DNA of 37,182 bases from G963674685 sp964591275. GTDB lineage: Bacteria; Lernaellota; Lernaellaia; JACKCT01. Location: NCBI GenBank assembly GCA_964591275.1, contig CAZQAE010000048.1:1-37182 (forward strand). Reading direction: 5' to 3'. The position numbers were made by a program, and so were the translations under genes. This document shows, piece by piece, positions 8,304 through 16,589 of this stretch (position 1 is the first letter of the stretch; each line of letters starts with the position of its first letter). The notes under the pieces were generated by a model that searched no databases, was not told the origin of the DNA, and worked only from the letters and a program-made list of their open reading frames with translations.

Positions 8304-9737
8304 ATGGAAATCAAGGTCGAATCCCCATCAAGCATCAAGAGAAGAATCCTCATCACCATCGACGCCGAGTACGTGAAAAGCGAGCGCAACAAGCTGTTCA
8401 AAAAAGTCAGCAAACAAGCGCAGATTCGTGGATTCCGTCCCGGGAAAGCGCCGCGGTCTCTTTTGGAGCGCCAATACGGCGAACACGTCAACGAGGAATT
8501 GTCCGGCGATTTGATGGAAGAAGCCCTCAAAAAAGCCATTGAAGACAATGATATCAAGCTTGTAGCCCGCCCGGAAATCGAGTCGAGTGAATTGAAGGAA
8601 GACGGAAGCTTCGTGGCATCCGCCCTCGTCGAAGTTTACCCGGATGTCGAACCCAAGGAGTATAACGGCCTTTCCATTAAGAGACAGAAAGTCTCCGTTC
8701 CGGATTCCGTTCTGGAAAAGCAATTATTGGCCCTGGCCGAAAAACATTCCTTCATGGAGCCTGTTGAAGAGGATCGTCCGGTCAAGGCGGAAGATTTTGT
8801 CGAAATCGACATCGCCTTTCAATCCGAAGGCAAGGAAATTTTCAAAGAGGAAGGAACGATCGTTCCTCTGGGCGAAGACACTTATCTTCCCGGCCTGACC
8901 GAGGGCATCACGGGAATGAAGCCCGGAGAGGAAAAGACAATAACAACAACGCTTCCCGAAAACTTTTGGAAAGCGGAATTTGTGGGCAAAGACGCCGAGT
9001 ATAAGGTCAAGCTCCATGCCATTAAAAACAAGGTGACTCCCGAACTGGACGACGAATTAGCCAAGGATATCTCCGCCGATTTCACATCAATGGCGGACCT
9101 GCGCGCGGCGGAAGCAAAGAAACTCGAAGATGAATTTCGCAACATGTCCCGAGGCCATGACCGGGGCGAGCTTGTCAAGGCGCTTTTAGTGAACAATGAA
9201 GTGGAAGTGCCGGAATCCATGGTCGAACGCCAGCTCGATTTCCTGGTCGAGCAGTGGAAGTACCGCATGATGTATTCGGGCGTCCCGCAAAACAATTTGG
9301 AAGACATGGTCGAAACCGCCAAAGAGCGCATGCGTGACAATGCCGCCGATGAAGTTAAAGCCGTATTGATTTTCGAGGCCATCGCCGACAAAGAAAAAAT
9401 TGAAGTGACCGACGACGACCTACATAAACGTTATGAGGAACTGGCCGCCGCCTCGAGCCGCACATCCCTGGAAGTCTCCGCCGATTACCAAAAACAGGAT
9501 CGCGTCGAGGAACTCAAGCACGTGATCCGCGAGGAGATGACCATGGACTTTCTCTTCGAGTCCGCCGAGGTGGAATGGGTCGATCCGCCGACTCAGGATG
9601 ACGAGCAGGCGCCGAAAGCCGCTGAAGAAACAAGCGATGAAAACGAAGTCGCCGACAGCGCCGACGAGACTTCCGGCACGGACGAGACGCCGGACGCTGA
9701 CGAGACGCCGGACGCTGACGAGACGCCGACCAAATAG
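8304..9737 (+). CDS. tig: Trigger factor, ribosome-associated chaperone and prolyl isomerase
   Basis: I chose ATG 8304 because the protein then begins MEIKVESPSSIKRR, the usual trigger factor N-terminus; the frame extends 22 codons further upstream without homologous-looking sequence. The protein has 477 residues. The ribosome-binding domain has the signature GFRPGKAP at 43-50. An FKBP-like PPIase domain follows at about 155-240 (DFVEIDIAF ... LPGLTEGITGMKPGEEKT), then the helical C-terminal chaperone arms. The last roughly 45 residues are an acidic Asp/Glu/Thr tail made of DETPDA repeats, beyond the usual length of about 430. It binds at the ribosome exit tunnel and shields nascent chains. 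It heads the conserved order tig-clpP-clpX. Confidence 0.96.
   Translation: MEIKVESPSSIKRRILITIDAEYVKSERNKLFKKVSKQAQIRGFRPGKAPRSLLERQYGEHVNEELSGDLMEEALKKAIEDNDIKLVARPEIESSELKEDGSFVASALVEVYPDVEPKEYNGLSIKRQKVSVPDSVLEKQLLALAEKHSFMEPVEEDRPVKAEDFVEIDIAFQSEGKEIFKEEGTIVPLGEDTYLPGLTEGITGMKPGEEKTITTTLPENFWKAEFVGKDAEYKVKLHAIKNKVTPELDDELAKDISADFTSMADLRAAEAKKLEDEFRNMSRGHDRGELVKALLVNNEVEVPESMVERQLDFLVEQWKYRMMYSGVPQNNLEDMVETAKERMRDNAADEVKAVLIFEAIADKEKIEVTDDDLHKRYEELAAASSRTSLEVSADYQKQDRVEELKHVIREEMTMDFLFESAEVEWVDPPTQDDEQAPKAAEETSDENEVADSADETSGTDETPDADETPDADETPTK
9681..9728. repeat. 18-bp tandem repeat in the tail of tig
   Basis: Two complete and one partial copies of gacgagacgccggacgct encode the DETPDA repeat at the acidic C-terminus of trigger factor. 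The unit is in frame, so copy number can vary without truncation. Confidence 0.75.
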
Positions 9738-9829
9738 CCGCGCCCGGCGCTTTGGGACGCTCATCGATTCTTGCGTTTTGTAACGAGCGTGTGATAAATC
9801 ACCATTAACCAGTGCCGCTGGAGGCGACT

Positions 9830-10426
9830 ATGATGATACCGATGGTTATTGAAACGACGAATCGAGGCGAAAGGGCCTACGACATCTATTCGCGCCTGCT
9901 CAAGGACCGCGTGGTGATGCTGGGAACGGCCATTGACGATCAGGTCGCCAACCTCGTCATCGCGCAGTTTCTTTTCCTGGAAAGCGAAGACCCCAAAGCC
10001 GACATCTATTTCTACATCAACTCTCCCGGCGGCTCGGTCACTTCAGGATTCGGCATTTACGACACCATGAATTTCATCCGCCCCGATGTCTCGACAATCT
10101 GCATGGGGCAGGCTTCCAGCATGGGTTCCTTTCTTTTGATGGCCGGGGCCAAAGGCAAACGTTTCGCACTGCCACACTCCCGGATCATGATTCATCAGCC
10201 CATGGGCGGCGCGCAGGGGCAGGCGACGGATATCGAAATTCAGGCCAAAGAGATTCTGCGCCTGACTGATGAGATCGTTAAAATGATGTCCAAGCACACC
10301 GGCCAGACGGCGAAAAAAGTCAGAGGCGATATTGATCGCGACAACTTCATGGGCGCGGAAGAGGCCTTGAAATACGGCATTATCGATAAGGTCATTACAA
10401 AACGACCCAATACAGATTCAAAATAA
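9830..10426 (+). CDS. clpP: ATP-dependent Clp protease proteolytic subunit
   Basis: ATG 9830 is preferred because GGAGG ends five bases before it and the protein then begins MMIPMVIETT, as in other ClpP proteins; a GTG at 9812 would add six residues. The protein has 198 residues. The serine protease triad is Ser97 (QASSMGS), His122 (MIHQP) and Asp171 (DRDNFM). ClpP assembles as a 14-mer chamber that degrades substrates unfolded by ClpX. It lies between tig and clpX on the same strand, the standard order, and its partner clpX follows after 87 bases. Confidence 0.97.
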   Translation: MMIPMVIETTNRGERAYDIYSRLLKDRVVMLGTAIDDQVANLVIAQFLFLESEDPKADIYFYINSPGGSVTSGFGIYDTMNFIRPDVSTICMGQASSMGSFLLMAGAKGKRFALPHSRIMIHQPMGGAQGQATDIEIQAKEILRLTDEIVKMMSKHTGQTAKKVRGDIDRDNFMGAEEALKYGIIDKVITKRPNTDSK

Positions 10427-10513
10427 TATTGATGATGCTATAGTCGGCTCGGCGCGATGCCGATGAAAAGATGACATTGATTTGCACCGGACAGTGAAAG
10501 GAAGGCGTTAAAA

Positions 10514-11785
10514 ATGGCCAAACACGGTTCCGACGATTCTCACTCGCTCAATTGCAGTTTCTGCGGCAAGAGCCAGCGGGAAGTGAGAAAACTCATCGCC
10601 GGTCCTGGCGTCTATATCTGCGACGAATGCGTTGACCTTTGCAACGACATTATCGTTGAAGAAGCCCAAAAGAGCATCGGCCAGGCCGACGGCGCCGATT
10701 TTCCGAAACCCAAGGACATTCATGCGCGGCTCAACGAATACGTGATCGGCCAGGAGCAGGCGAAAAAGACTCTCGCCGTCGCCGTGCACAATCACTACAA
10801 ACGCATTCAGGCCCGCCAGGATTACGACGAAGTCGAAATCGCCAAGAGCAACATCCTGCTTGTCGGGCCCACTGGCAGCGGAAAAACACTTTTGGCACAG
10901 ACCCTCGCGAAGATCCTCAACGTCCCCTTCGCTATCGCGGACGCCACTACGCTCACCGAAGCGGGTTACGTCGGTGAAGATGTTGAAAATATTATCCTGA
11001 GTCTTTTACAAAACGCCGATTTCGATACGGATCGCGCCATGCGCGGCATCATCTACATTGATGAGATTGACAAAGTCAGCCGCAAATCCGACTCGCCGTC
11101 GATCACGCGGGACGTTTCCGGGGAAGGCGTGCAACAGGCCCTTCTCAAGATTATTGAAGGGACCATCGCGCATGTGCCCCCTAAGGGCGGACGCAAGCAT
11201 CCGCAGCAGGATTTTCTGCACATCGACACCACGGATATTCTTTTTATCTGCGGCGGCGCTTTCCACGGTCTGACGGACATCATTGAAAAGCGCACAGGCA
11301 AACAAACCATGGGATTTACGGCGGACATCCGCGCCAAAGAAGATATTAAGGTCGGAGAGATTCTCGCCAAAGTGCTGCCGGAAGATTTCTTGAAATACGG
11401 CCTGATCCCCGAGTTCATCGGTCGATTGCCCGTGACTGTCACGCTCCACGAACTGGATGAAGGAGCGCTGGTGAGGATCTTGACCGAGCCGAAAAACGCG
11501 CTAGTGAAACAATACACGCGCCTATTTGAAATGGAGACCGTGAAGCTGGCTTTTTCCGACGGCGCCCTCAAGGCCGTATCCAAGGAGGCCATCTCCCGAG
11601 GTTCCGGCGCTCGCGGCCTGCGCTCCATCCTCGAAAAAGTGATGCTCGACATCATGTACGAACTGCCCAGCCAGGATAACATCAACGAAGTCATCATCTC
11701 CGAAGAAGTTATCGAAGGCGGCGAACAGCCCATCATCGTCTATGGCATCGAAAAGAAAGAGCCAAACGCCCAGGAAATCGCCTAG
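10514..11785 (+). CDS. clpX: ATP-dependent unfoldase subunit of the ClpXP protease
   Basis: The protein has 423 residues, the usual length. An N-terminal zinc-binding domain has Cys14, Cys17, Cys36 and Cys39 (CSFCG ... CDECV) for substrate and adaptor binding. The AAA+ domain has Walker A GPTGSGKT (118-125), pore-loop GYVG (151-154), Walker B IIYIDEID (179-186) and the RKH loop in PPKGGRKHPQQ. The ClpX unfoldase ring recognises degrons, unfolds proteins and feeds them into ClpP. GGAAGG lies a few bases before the ATG. It is the last gene of the tig-clpP-clpX run and converges with ileS. Confidence 0.98.
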   Translation: MAKHGSDDSHSLNCSFCGKSQREVRKLIAGPGVYICDECVDLCNDIIVEEAQKSIGQADGADFPKPKDIHARLNEYVIGQEQAKKTLAVAVHNHYKRIQARQDYDEVEIAKSNILLVGPTGSGKTLLAQTLAKILNVPFAIADATTLTEAGYVGEDVENIILSLLQNADFDTDRAMRGIIYIDEIDKVSRKSDSPSITRDVSGEGVQQALLKIIEGTIAHVPPKGGRKHPQQDFLHIDTTDILFICGGAFHGLTDIIEKRTGKQTMGFTADIRAKEDIKVGEILAKVLPEDFLKYGLIPEFIGRLPVTVTLHELDEGALVRILTEPKNALVKQYTRLFEMETVKLAFSDGALKAVSKEAISRGSGARGLRSILEKVMLDIMYELPSQDNINEVIISEEVIEGGEQPIIVYGIEKKEPNAQEIA

Positions 11786-11884
11786 GGCCACGACCGCCGC
11801 AAATACGGCCAGCGCACACTGGAAACGCAGCCGCGGTATCCTATTAGCCTTATTCCACGCAGCCGAGAGCGGAGCCTGAGCCCC

Positions 11885-11913
11885 TAAAACAAGGGCAATC
11901 GGGCTGTCCTTGT
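11885..11913 (-). terminator. Intrinsic terminator of ileS
   Basis: Arms ACAAGGGCA (11889-11897) and TGTCCTTGT (11905-11913) pair with one G-U and a 7-base loop. Read on the minus strand, the hairpin is followed by a short T run. It lies just past the ileS stop and may also serve convergent clpX. Confidence 0.55.
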
Positions 11914-11936
11914 CACACAATCTCTGATTTTATTCT

Positions 11937-14900
11937 TTACGCCTTTTCCAGTTTGACGAGCATCTGCGCGCCCGCGGCTTTGACCGTGGCGGAGGGATCG
12001 GGGACATCGCCGGCCAAAAGGCTCGTGCACAGCAGTTCCGCTTTGATCGCATCCGCCCACTCGTCCATGACCTTTTTCAGCATCTCGTCGTCCGTACTGT
12101 AAACAACAGCGCAGCGGTCCTCAATCTGCAGGCCGACATCCCGCCGCGTCATCTGCAATTTACGCAGCACGTCGCGCATGACGCCCTCGCGCTCGAGTTC
12201 CGGCGTAAGCGCCACGTCCAGAAGAATCCACAGGTCGCCGTCGGCGGCGAAATGCGTGCCTTCGGGAGAAGAGGTCTCAACGATGAAATCCTCTTTGTCG
12301 AACTCAAACTCCTGGCCCTCAAAGGAAATCGAAAAGCTTTGCTCGCCGGCGTCCAGTTTCTCGCCAACTTCGCTATTTGTTTCCATGAAGGCAGCGAAGG
12401 GTTTCATCATCTTGCCGAGTTTTTTGCCCAGAGTTTTGAAGTTTGGCTTGATAATCTTCGTGGCCGGGGCGGGAGACTTGGAATCGACGATTTCAACAGT
12501 CTTGACGTTGAAGTTGTCTTTCAAAAATCCATCGGATTTTGCGAAAGCCTCTCCGGCGGCGGCGTTTTCCGGGCTGATCGTCACGCATGCCAGCGGCTGC
12601 CGCACGCGCATCTTCGCCGATTCGCGCGCCGACAGAACCAGATGCGTGAGCTTTTGCAGGGCGCTCATCTCGATGGCCAGCTTTTCATCGCGACGCTCGG
12701 GGCGGGCAGTCGGATATTCGCAGTGATGCACCGATGCGGGCGCGTCTTCGCGAACTGCGCGGTTCAGGTTCTGATGGACTGTCTCGGTGATGAAGGGGAT
12801 GATCGGAGCAATCATGCGATTGACTTCATCCACGCATGTATAGAGCGTGTCGAAAGCGGCCAGCACGTCGATGTCGTCCAGCTCGCCCCAGAAACGGCGG
12901 CGGTTGTGGCGGATGTACCAGTTGGACAGCTCCTCGACGAATTCCTCGGCGACAAGGGCGCATTGGCGCAGATTATAGGCTTCGAAACCCCGGCGACTGC
13001 GCTCTACGGCGGCGGCGAGGCGGTCGAGAATCCAGCGGTCAAACTCGGGCCGATCCTTTTCTTCGGTCATGGCCCGCTCGCCGGGAATGTATCCGGCGAT
13101 GCGCGCGTAATTGACGAAAAAGGCGTACACGTTCCAGAAAGTGTTGATGAACTTGCCCCGCGTCTCCTTGGCGACGCCGTAGCCGAAATTGAGGTTCGTG
13201 GTGGTCTCCACGCGGCAATAAACCCAGCGCAGCACATCCACCCCGGCGGCCTCCGCCGCATCTTCGAACCAGATGGCGTTGCCCTGGGACTTATGCATCT
13301 CCTGCCCCTTGTCATCGCGAACCAGGGCGTGCCCCACGAGCGTTTTGAAGGGCGAAGTATTTTCCATCATGGTGCTCATGGCGAGCAGCGCGTAAAACCA
13401 GTTGCGGAACTGCCCGGGGAAGCATTCCAAAATGAGGTCCGCCGGAATCCACTTTTTCCATTCTTCTTTGTCTTGATTATAAAAGGTAGTGGAGTAGGCC
13501 ACGATACCCGCGTCGAGCCAGGGATTTCCCACGTCTTTGATGCGCTCGGAGCGCCCGCCGCATTTTGCGCACGCAATCTTCACTTCGTCGATCCAGGGAC
13601 GGTGCGGCGAATGGCCCTCGAACTTGTCCCAGCCCTCGATGGCGCGCTCCTTCAATTCATCCTTGCCGCCGAGCACCTCAAAATGACCGCAATCTCCGCA
13701 CACCCAGATCGGCAGGGCGAGACCCCAGTAGCGCTTTTTGGAGATCATCCAGTCGCGCATATTCGACAGCCAGTCCAGTTCCAGATCCTGCCCGTAAGAG
13801 GGAATCCAGTTGCATTTTTTGACAACTTCCTTGATCTCGTCGCGCCAATCGTCCATGGCGATGTACCACTCGTCCACTGCGCGAAAGAGCAGCGCCGTTG
13901 AGCATCGCCAGCAGTGCGGATAGCTGTGCTCGTATTTCTCGGTCGCGTACAAAACGCCCTTCGTGTGCAGGTCGTCAATAACATCCTGCGGAACTTCGCT
14001 GGCCTTTTTCCCCGTGAGATTTCCGAAGCCTTCGAGGAACACGCCGGATTCGCTGATGGGGGCGATCAGAGGCAGGCCGAACTGCTTACCCAACTCGTAA
14101 TCTTCCTTGCCGCATCCGGGCGCGATGTGGACGATGCCGGTGCCTTCCGACTCGGCCACTTCCTTCCAGAAAATGACCGGATGGCCCTCGCCTTCGATTT
14201 TCTGGTTTTCGTTTTCGTCATAGGGGCCTTTATAGAGCCAGTCCGCAAAAGCGCTGCCGGGCATGGTATCCACGACCTTGTATTCGCCCTTTCGACCGCA
14301 GACGGACTGAACCAGCGCCTTTGAAATATAATAAATATTGTCGCCCTGACTCACCTTCGCGTAGGTCAGTTCGGAATTGACGGCGATGGCGGTGTTGGAC
14401 GACAGGGTCCAGGGAGTCGTTGTCCAGACCAGAAAGTATTCATTTTCGCGCCCGACGACTGGAAAGCGGCAGAAAATGGCCGTGTCTTTTACGTTTTTGT
14501 ATCCCTCGTGCATCTCGTGTTGGGAAAGGCCCGTGCCGCAGCGCGGGCACCAGGGCATGACATCGTTGCCGGCGTAAATAAAGCCCCGGTCGTGGCATTT
14601 TTTAAGAAATTGCCAGATCGTGTAGTTGTTTTCGTCGGTCATCGTAAAATAGGAATTGTTCCAGTCCATCCAGTATCCCAGGCGGATGGATTGATCGGTC
14701 TGGATTTGCGCGTATTTGCGGACACGCTCCTTGCATTTTTCGACGAATTCGCCGATGCCGTATTCCTCAATGTCGCGCTTGGTCTTGAATTTGAGTTCTT
14801 TTTCCACCTCGACTTCGACCCACAGACCCTGACAGTCGAAACCATTCTGGTAACGCAGTTTTTTTCCGTTCATGGCGTGATAGCGCTGATAGGCGTCCTT

Positions 14901-15092
14901 GAGCGTGCGGCCCCAGGCGTGGTGGATGCCCATGGGATTGTTGGCCGTAATCGGACCATCCAGAAAAGACCAGATCTCGCCGTCTTTATTCTTTTCACGC
15001 AAGGTTTCAAAAGCCTGCGTCTCTTCCCAAAATTTGAGAATTTTGTGTTCGAGCTCAACGATGTCGAACCAGGTATCCACTTTCTTGTACAT
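11937..15092 (-). CDS. ileS: Isoleucyl-tRNA synthetase, type 2 (eukaryote-like form)
   Basis: This 1051-residue class I synthetase charges tRNA-Ile with isoleucine. The HIGH-type motif is HHAWG (57-61), in the context MGIHHAWGRTLKDAYQRY, and the KMSKS-type motif is MHKSQGN (599-605). Both variants are typical of the long type-2 IleRS found in eukaryotes and many bacteria. A zinc-ligand pair CPRCG lies in the connecting region, and further CxxC pairs (CGDCG, CAKCG) occur in the editing and catalytic insertions. The anticodon-binding helical domain and a C-terminal extension follow. GAGG precedes the ATG. Family knowledge: type-2 enzymes are generally insensitive to mupirocin. It is monocistronic between convergent clpX and the secreted-protein locus. 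Confidence 0.96.
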   Translation of the reverse strand: MYKKVDTWFDIVELEHKILKFWEETQAFETLREKNKDGEIWSFLDGPITANNPMGIHHAWGRTLKDAYQRYHAMNGKKLRYQNGFDCQGLWVEVEVEKELKFKTKRDIEEYGIGEFVEKCKERVRKYAQIQTDQSIRLGYWMDWNNSYFTMTDENNYTIWQFLKKCHDRGFIYAGNDVMPWCPRCGTGLSQHEMHEGYKNVKDTAIFCRFPVVGRENEYFLVWTTTPWTLSSNTAIAVNSELTYAKVSQGDNIYYISKALVQSVCGRKGEYKVVDTMPGSAFADWLYKGPYDENENQKIEGEGHPVIFWKEVAESEGTGIVHIAPGCGKEDYELGKQFGLPLIAPISESGVFLEGFGNLTGKKASEVPQDVIDDLHTKGVLYATEKYEHSYPHCWRCSTALLFRAVDEWYIAMDDWRDEIKEVVKKCNWIPSYGQDLELDWLSNMRDWMISKKRYWGLALPIWVCGDCGHFEVLGGKDELKERAIEGWDKFEGHSPHRPWIDEVKIACAKCGGRSERIKDVGNPWLDAGIVAYSTTFYNQDKEEWKKWIPADLILECFPGQFRNWFYALLAMSTMMENTSPFKTLVGHALVRDDKGQEMHKSQGNAIWFEDAAEAAGVDVLRWVYCRVETTTNLNFGYGVAKETRGKFINTFWNVYAFFVNYARIAGYIPGERAMTEEKDRPEFDRWILDRLAAAVERSRRGFEAYNLRQCALVAEEFVEELSNWYIRHNRRRFWGELDDIDVLAAFDTLYTCVDEVNRMIAPIIPFITETVHQNLNRAVREDAPASVHHCEYPTARPERRDEKLAIEMSALQKLTHLVLSARESAKMRVRQPLACVTISPENAAAGEAFAKSDGFLKDNFNVKTVEIVDSKSPAPATKIIKPNFKTLGKKLGKMMKPFAAFMETNSEVGEKLDAGEQSFSISFEGQEFEFDKEDFIVETSSPEGTHFAADGDLWILLDVALTPELEREGVMRDVLRKLQMTRRDVGLQIEDRCAVVYSTDDEMLKKVMDEWADAIKAELLCTSLLAGDVPDPSATVKAAGAQMLVKLEKA

Positions 15093-15238
15093 TTACGGCC
15101 TCTTGACAGTCTAAACGGCGACGCGCCCGCCCAAAGGATTATTCGCCCAACTTCAAAGCCGGGCGAAAAGAAAGGGCGATTATAGAAAGCTATGGGGATT
15201 TGTAAATGCGCCCATGCAACTTACTTAAGCGAGACGAC

Positions 15239-15275
15239 AAAAAATACCGGATCGGACTTCTGTCGTCCGGTCCGG
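15239..15275 (-). terminator. Strong intrinsic terminator after the 258-residue secreted protein
   Basis: An 11-bp stem (15247-15257 with 15265-15275, one G-U pair) has a 7-base loop. On the minus strand TATTTTTTG follows directly, with six T at 15239-15244. It ends transcription from the secreted protein gene at 15311 before ileS. Confidence 0.85.
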
Positions 15276-15310
15276 CATCATTGGATTTACATTGCGTGGC
15301 GGGAAAGGCT

Positions 15311-16087
15311 CTAGAAGCCGCAGCCGCCTTCGGAATCGTCGCTGTTTTCGGAACCGGATTCCGGCTCTTCTTGCGTATCTTCATCATCGTCATCGTCGTC
15401 TGAGGACGGCGCGGTGAGGATTTCGAAGGTGCTTTCAAATGGTTCGATATGCCCGGTGTTCATAATGGAATCGTCAATGGACATGAACAACGGGCCGTAC
15501 TCAAAAATGCGATCCGTCGTGTCGTATTCACGCAGGTAATAGGAGTATGATTGATCCTTCTTTGCCGTGGTATCTACGGTGGAATAATCCGCGCCCATGG
15601 GATTGTCCTCGCAGGGCACGGTGATGCCAAGCTCGGCGTGGCTCCAAAGCTCGCACGCGCCGGGGGTGGCGGTCTCGCAACGCAATATCTTGAACGCGCC
15701 GCATTCGATCTCCTGCGCGGTCTTCCAATTGAGCTTCACGCCCTCTGCGCTTCGCTCGGCGCTGAAATCCAGCATGTCGACTTTGGCTGTGGTATTGCAG
15801 CCACAACTATTTGTGCTAGCGCAATAGCAATATGGGTATTCGCCGCCGCAAGTTTGATTACTAAAACCTGTGCAATACATTCCGCTACAACCACCAAGAG
15901 CAAAGCACCAATCACCGCCTGCGACATTTGATTGAGGGTCACACCATGTTTGAATTGGATCTCCCTCACAATAGACAGGGCACGAAGTATCCTGAACAGG
16001 AGAGAGCTCACAGGCAGCCGAAACGATGCCCGGCATTATCAACATGGCGCTCACAGCCAGCAGAGTAAGTATGCTGAAATTTTTCAT
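15311..16087 (-). CDS. Secreted Cys-rich protein with FnIII-like module and Cys-terminated tail
   Basis: ATG 16085-16087 is chosen because AGGAG sits seven bases upstream; an ATG six bases earlier is too close to it. The protein has 258 residues. A Sec signal peptide (MKNFSILTLLAVSAMLIM ... SAA) is followed by a Cys-rich region (about 12 Cys in residues 25-100). Residues about 105-205 form a module that begins VDMLDFSAERSAEGVKLNW and contains CGAFKILRCE, PCEDNPMGADY and YYLREYDTT; it resembles FnIII-like C-terminal modules. The tail is Asp/Glu/Ser-rich and ends EGGCGF. The same module and tail occur in the protein at 16590-18275. The gene starts 12 bases after the stop of peptide copy 1 and shares its upstream region. 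A strong terminator follows. Function is unknown; it is probably exported and possibly surface-attached. Confidence 0.75.
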   Translation of the reverse strand: MKNFSILTLLAVSAMLIMPGIVSAACELSPVQDTSCPVYCEGDPIQTWCDPQSNVAGGDWCFALGGCSGMYCTGFSNQTCGGEYPYCYCASTNSCGCNTTAKVDMLDFSAERSAEGVKLNWKTAQEIECGAFKILRCETATPGACELWSHAELGITVPCEDNPMGADYSTVDTTAKKDQSYSYYLREYDTTDRIFEYGPLFMSIDDSIMNTGHIEPFESTFEILTAPSSDDDDDDEDTQEEPESGSENSDDSEGGCGF

Positions 16088-16099
16088 CACCATTCTCCT

Positions 16100-16264
16100 T
16101 TAATAAAAATCGGGACTGCCGCTGCATGCCTGCGCCGGGCCGAGTTTACGGACAAATTCCGCGCCGCTGTGGACAAGGAGTTTCGGGGCCTTGTAGGCTG
16201 GTTTCTTCGTTTTGCCGGCACAGTTTTTTTGCGCCGTGATCTTCGACTTACAAATTATTTTCAT
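16100..16264 (-). CDS. 54-residue RiPP-precursor-like peptide, copy 1
   Basis: ATG 16262-16264 is preceded by GGAGG at seven-base spacing and encodes 54 residues ending in TAA at 16100-16102. The N-terminal half is basic with two Cys (MKIICKSKITAQKN, then C15). The middle contains KKPAYKAPKLLVHSGAEF, a YxxPxL element followed by Gly, as in RRE/PqqD-recognised RiPP leaders. The C-terminus is short and Cys-containing: GPAQACSGSPDFY. The TAA lies immediately before the AGGAG of the downstream secreted protein, so the two are probably translated from one mRNA. The other copy at 18287-18451 differs by three bases and one residue (S50T). No modifying enzyme is visible nearby, and a classical lasso core is unlikely because no Asp/Glu falls at core positions 7-9. 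The coding call is strong; the RiPP interpretation is inference. Confidence 0.68.
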   Translation of the reverse strand: MKIICKSKITAQKNCAGKTKKPAYKAPKLLVHSGAEFVRKLGPAQACSGSPDFY

Positions 16265-16461
16265 TGGCTTCCCTCCATGTATAATTTTTCAAACCACTCA
16301 CTGGTACGCCTTTGACGAACACGCGCATCGCACGCATCCGGCGCAGTCGAACTTTTTTTCAAGTTTTTCAAAAACATACTCACTGGCGATAGGTGCCATA
16401 TCATGCACTAATATTGCTCACAAGACGGAAAAGTGAGGTTTGAAAAAACGGGCCAAAAGAC
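16100..16461. repeat. 362-bp direct repeat, copy 1 (leader region plus peptide gene)
   Basis: This matches 18287-18648 over 362 bases with no indels and nine mismatches by my manual alignment (about 97.5% identity). It covers the 54-residue peptide gene and about 197 bases upstream of it, and ends abruptly at ccaaaagac. Within the upstream part, TTTTTCAAA followed closely by ACTCACTGG occurs twice (16285-16304 and 16364-16386). These are candidate regulator sites. No clear sigma-70 promoter was found; TTGTGA-N17-TATGGC on the minus strand is the best weak candidate. Confidence 0.9.
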
Positions 16462-16513
16462 TAAAGATGACGTCTTATTTTAAGGTAGGTGCCTATGCCT
16501 GCCCAATAATAAA

Positions 16514-16574
16514 CGGGCGACCACGGGCGTCGCCCCTAAAATAACTACATTCGCGGTTAAAAACCGCTCCTACA
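16514..16574 (-). repeat. REP-like double palindrome
   Basis: Two palindromes lie in tandem: GGGCGAC (16515-16521) with GTCGCCC (16529-16535), and GCGGTT (16553-16558) with AACCGC (16562-16567). Read on the minus strand, the unit is GTAGGAGCGGTTTTTAACCG followed by a GGGCGA/TCGCCC hairpin, the same layout as at 22181-22232. It follows the stop of the FG-GAP protein at 16590 and may also act as a 3' end structure. Confidence 0.6.
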
Positions 16575-16589
16575 AACTAACCACTGCCG

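Noticed and set aside
12252..13901. Long open frame (549 codons) antisense to ileS
   Set aside because: It mirrors the codon pattern of the GC-rich ileS gene. The translation has no recognisable domain, and ileS is certain on the other strand.
16100..16264. Classical lasso-peptide precursor
   Set aside because: The leader-like YxxPxL is present, but the putative core has no Asp or Glu at positions 7-9 for a macrolactam ring, and no lasso cyclase or protease gene is nearby.
16395..16410. Possible sigma-54 promoter (TGGCAC) in the duplicated upstream region
   Set aside because: The GG and GC dinucleotides are two bases too close, and the second copy reads TGGCAT, so the essential spacing and sequence are not kept.
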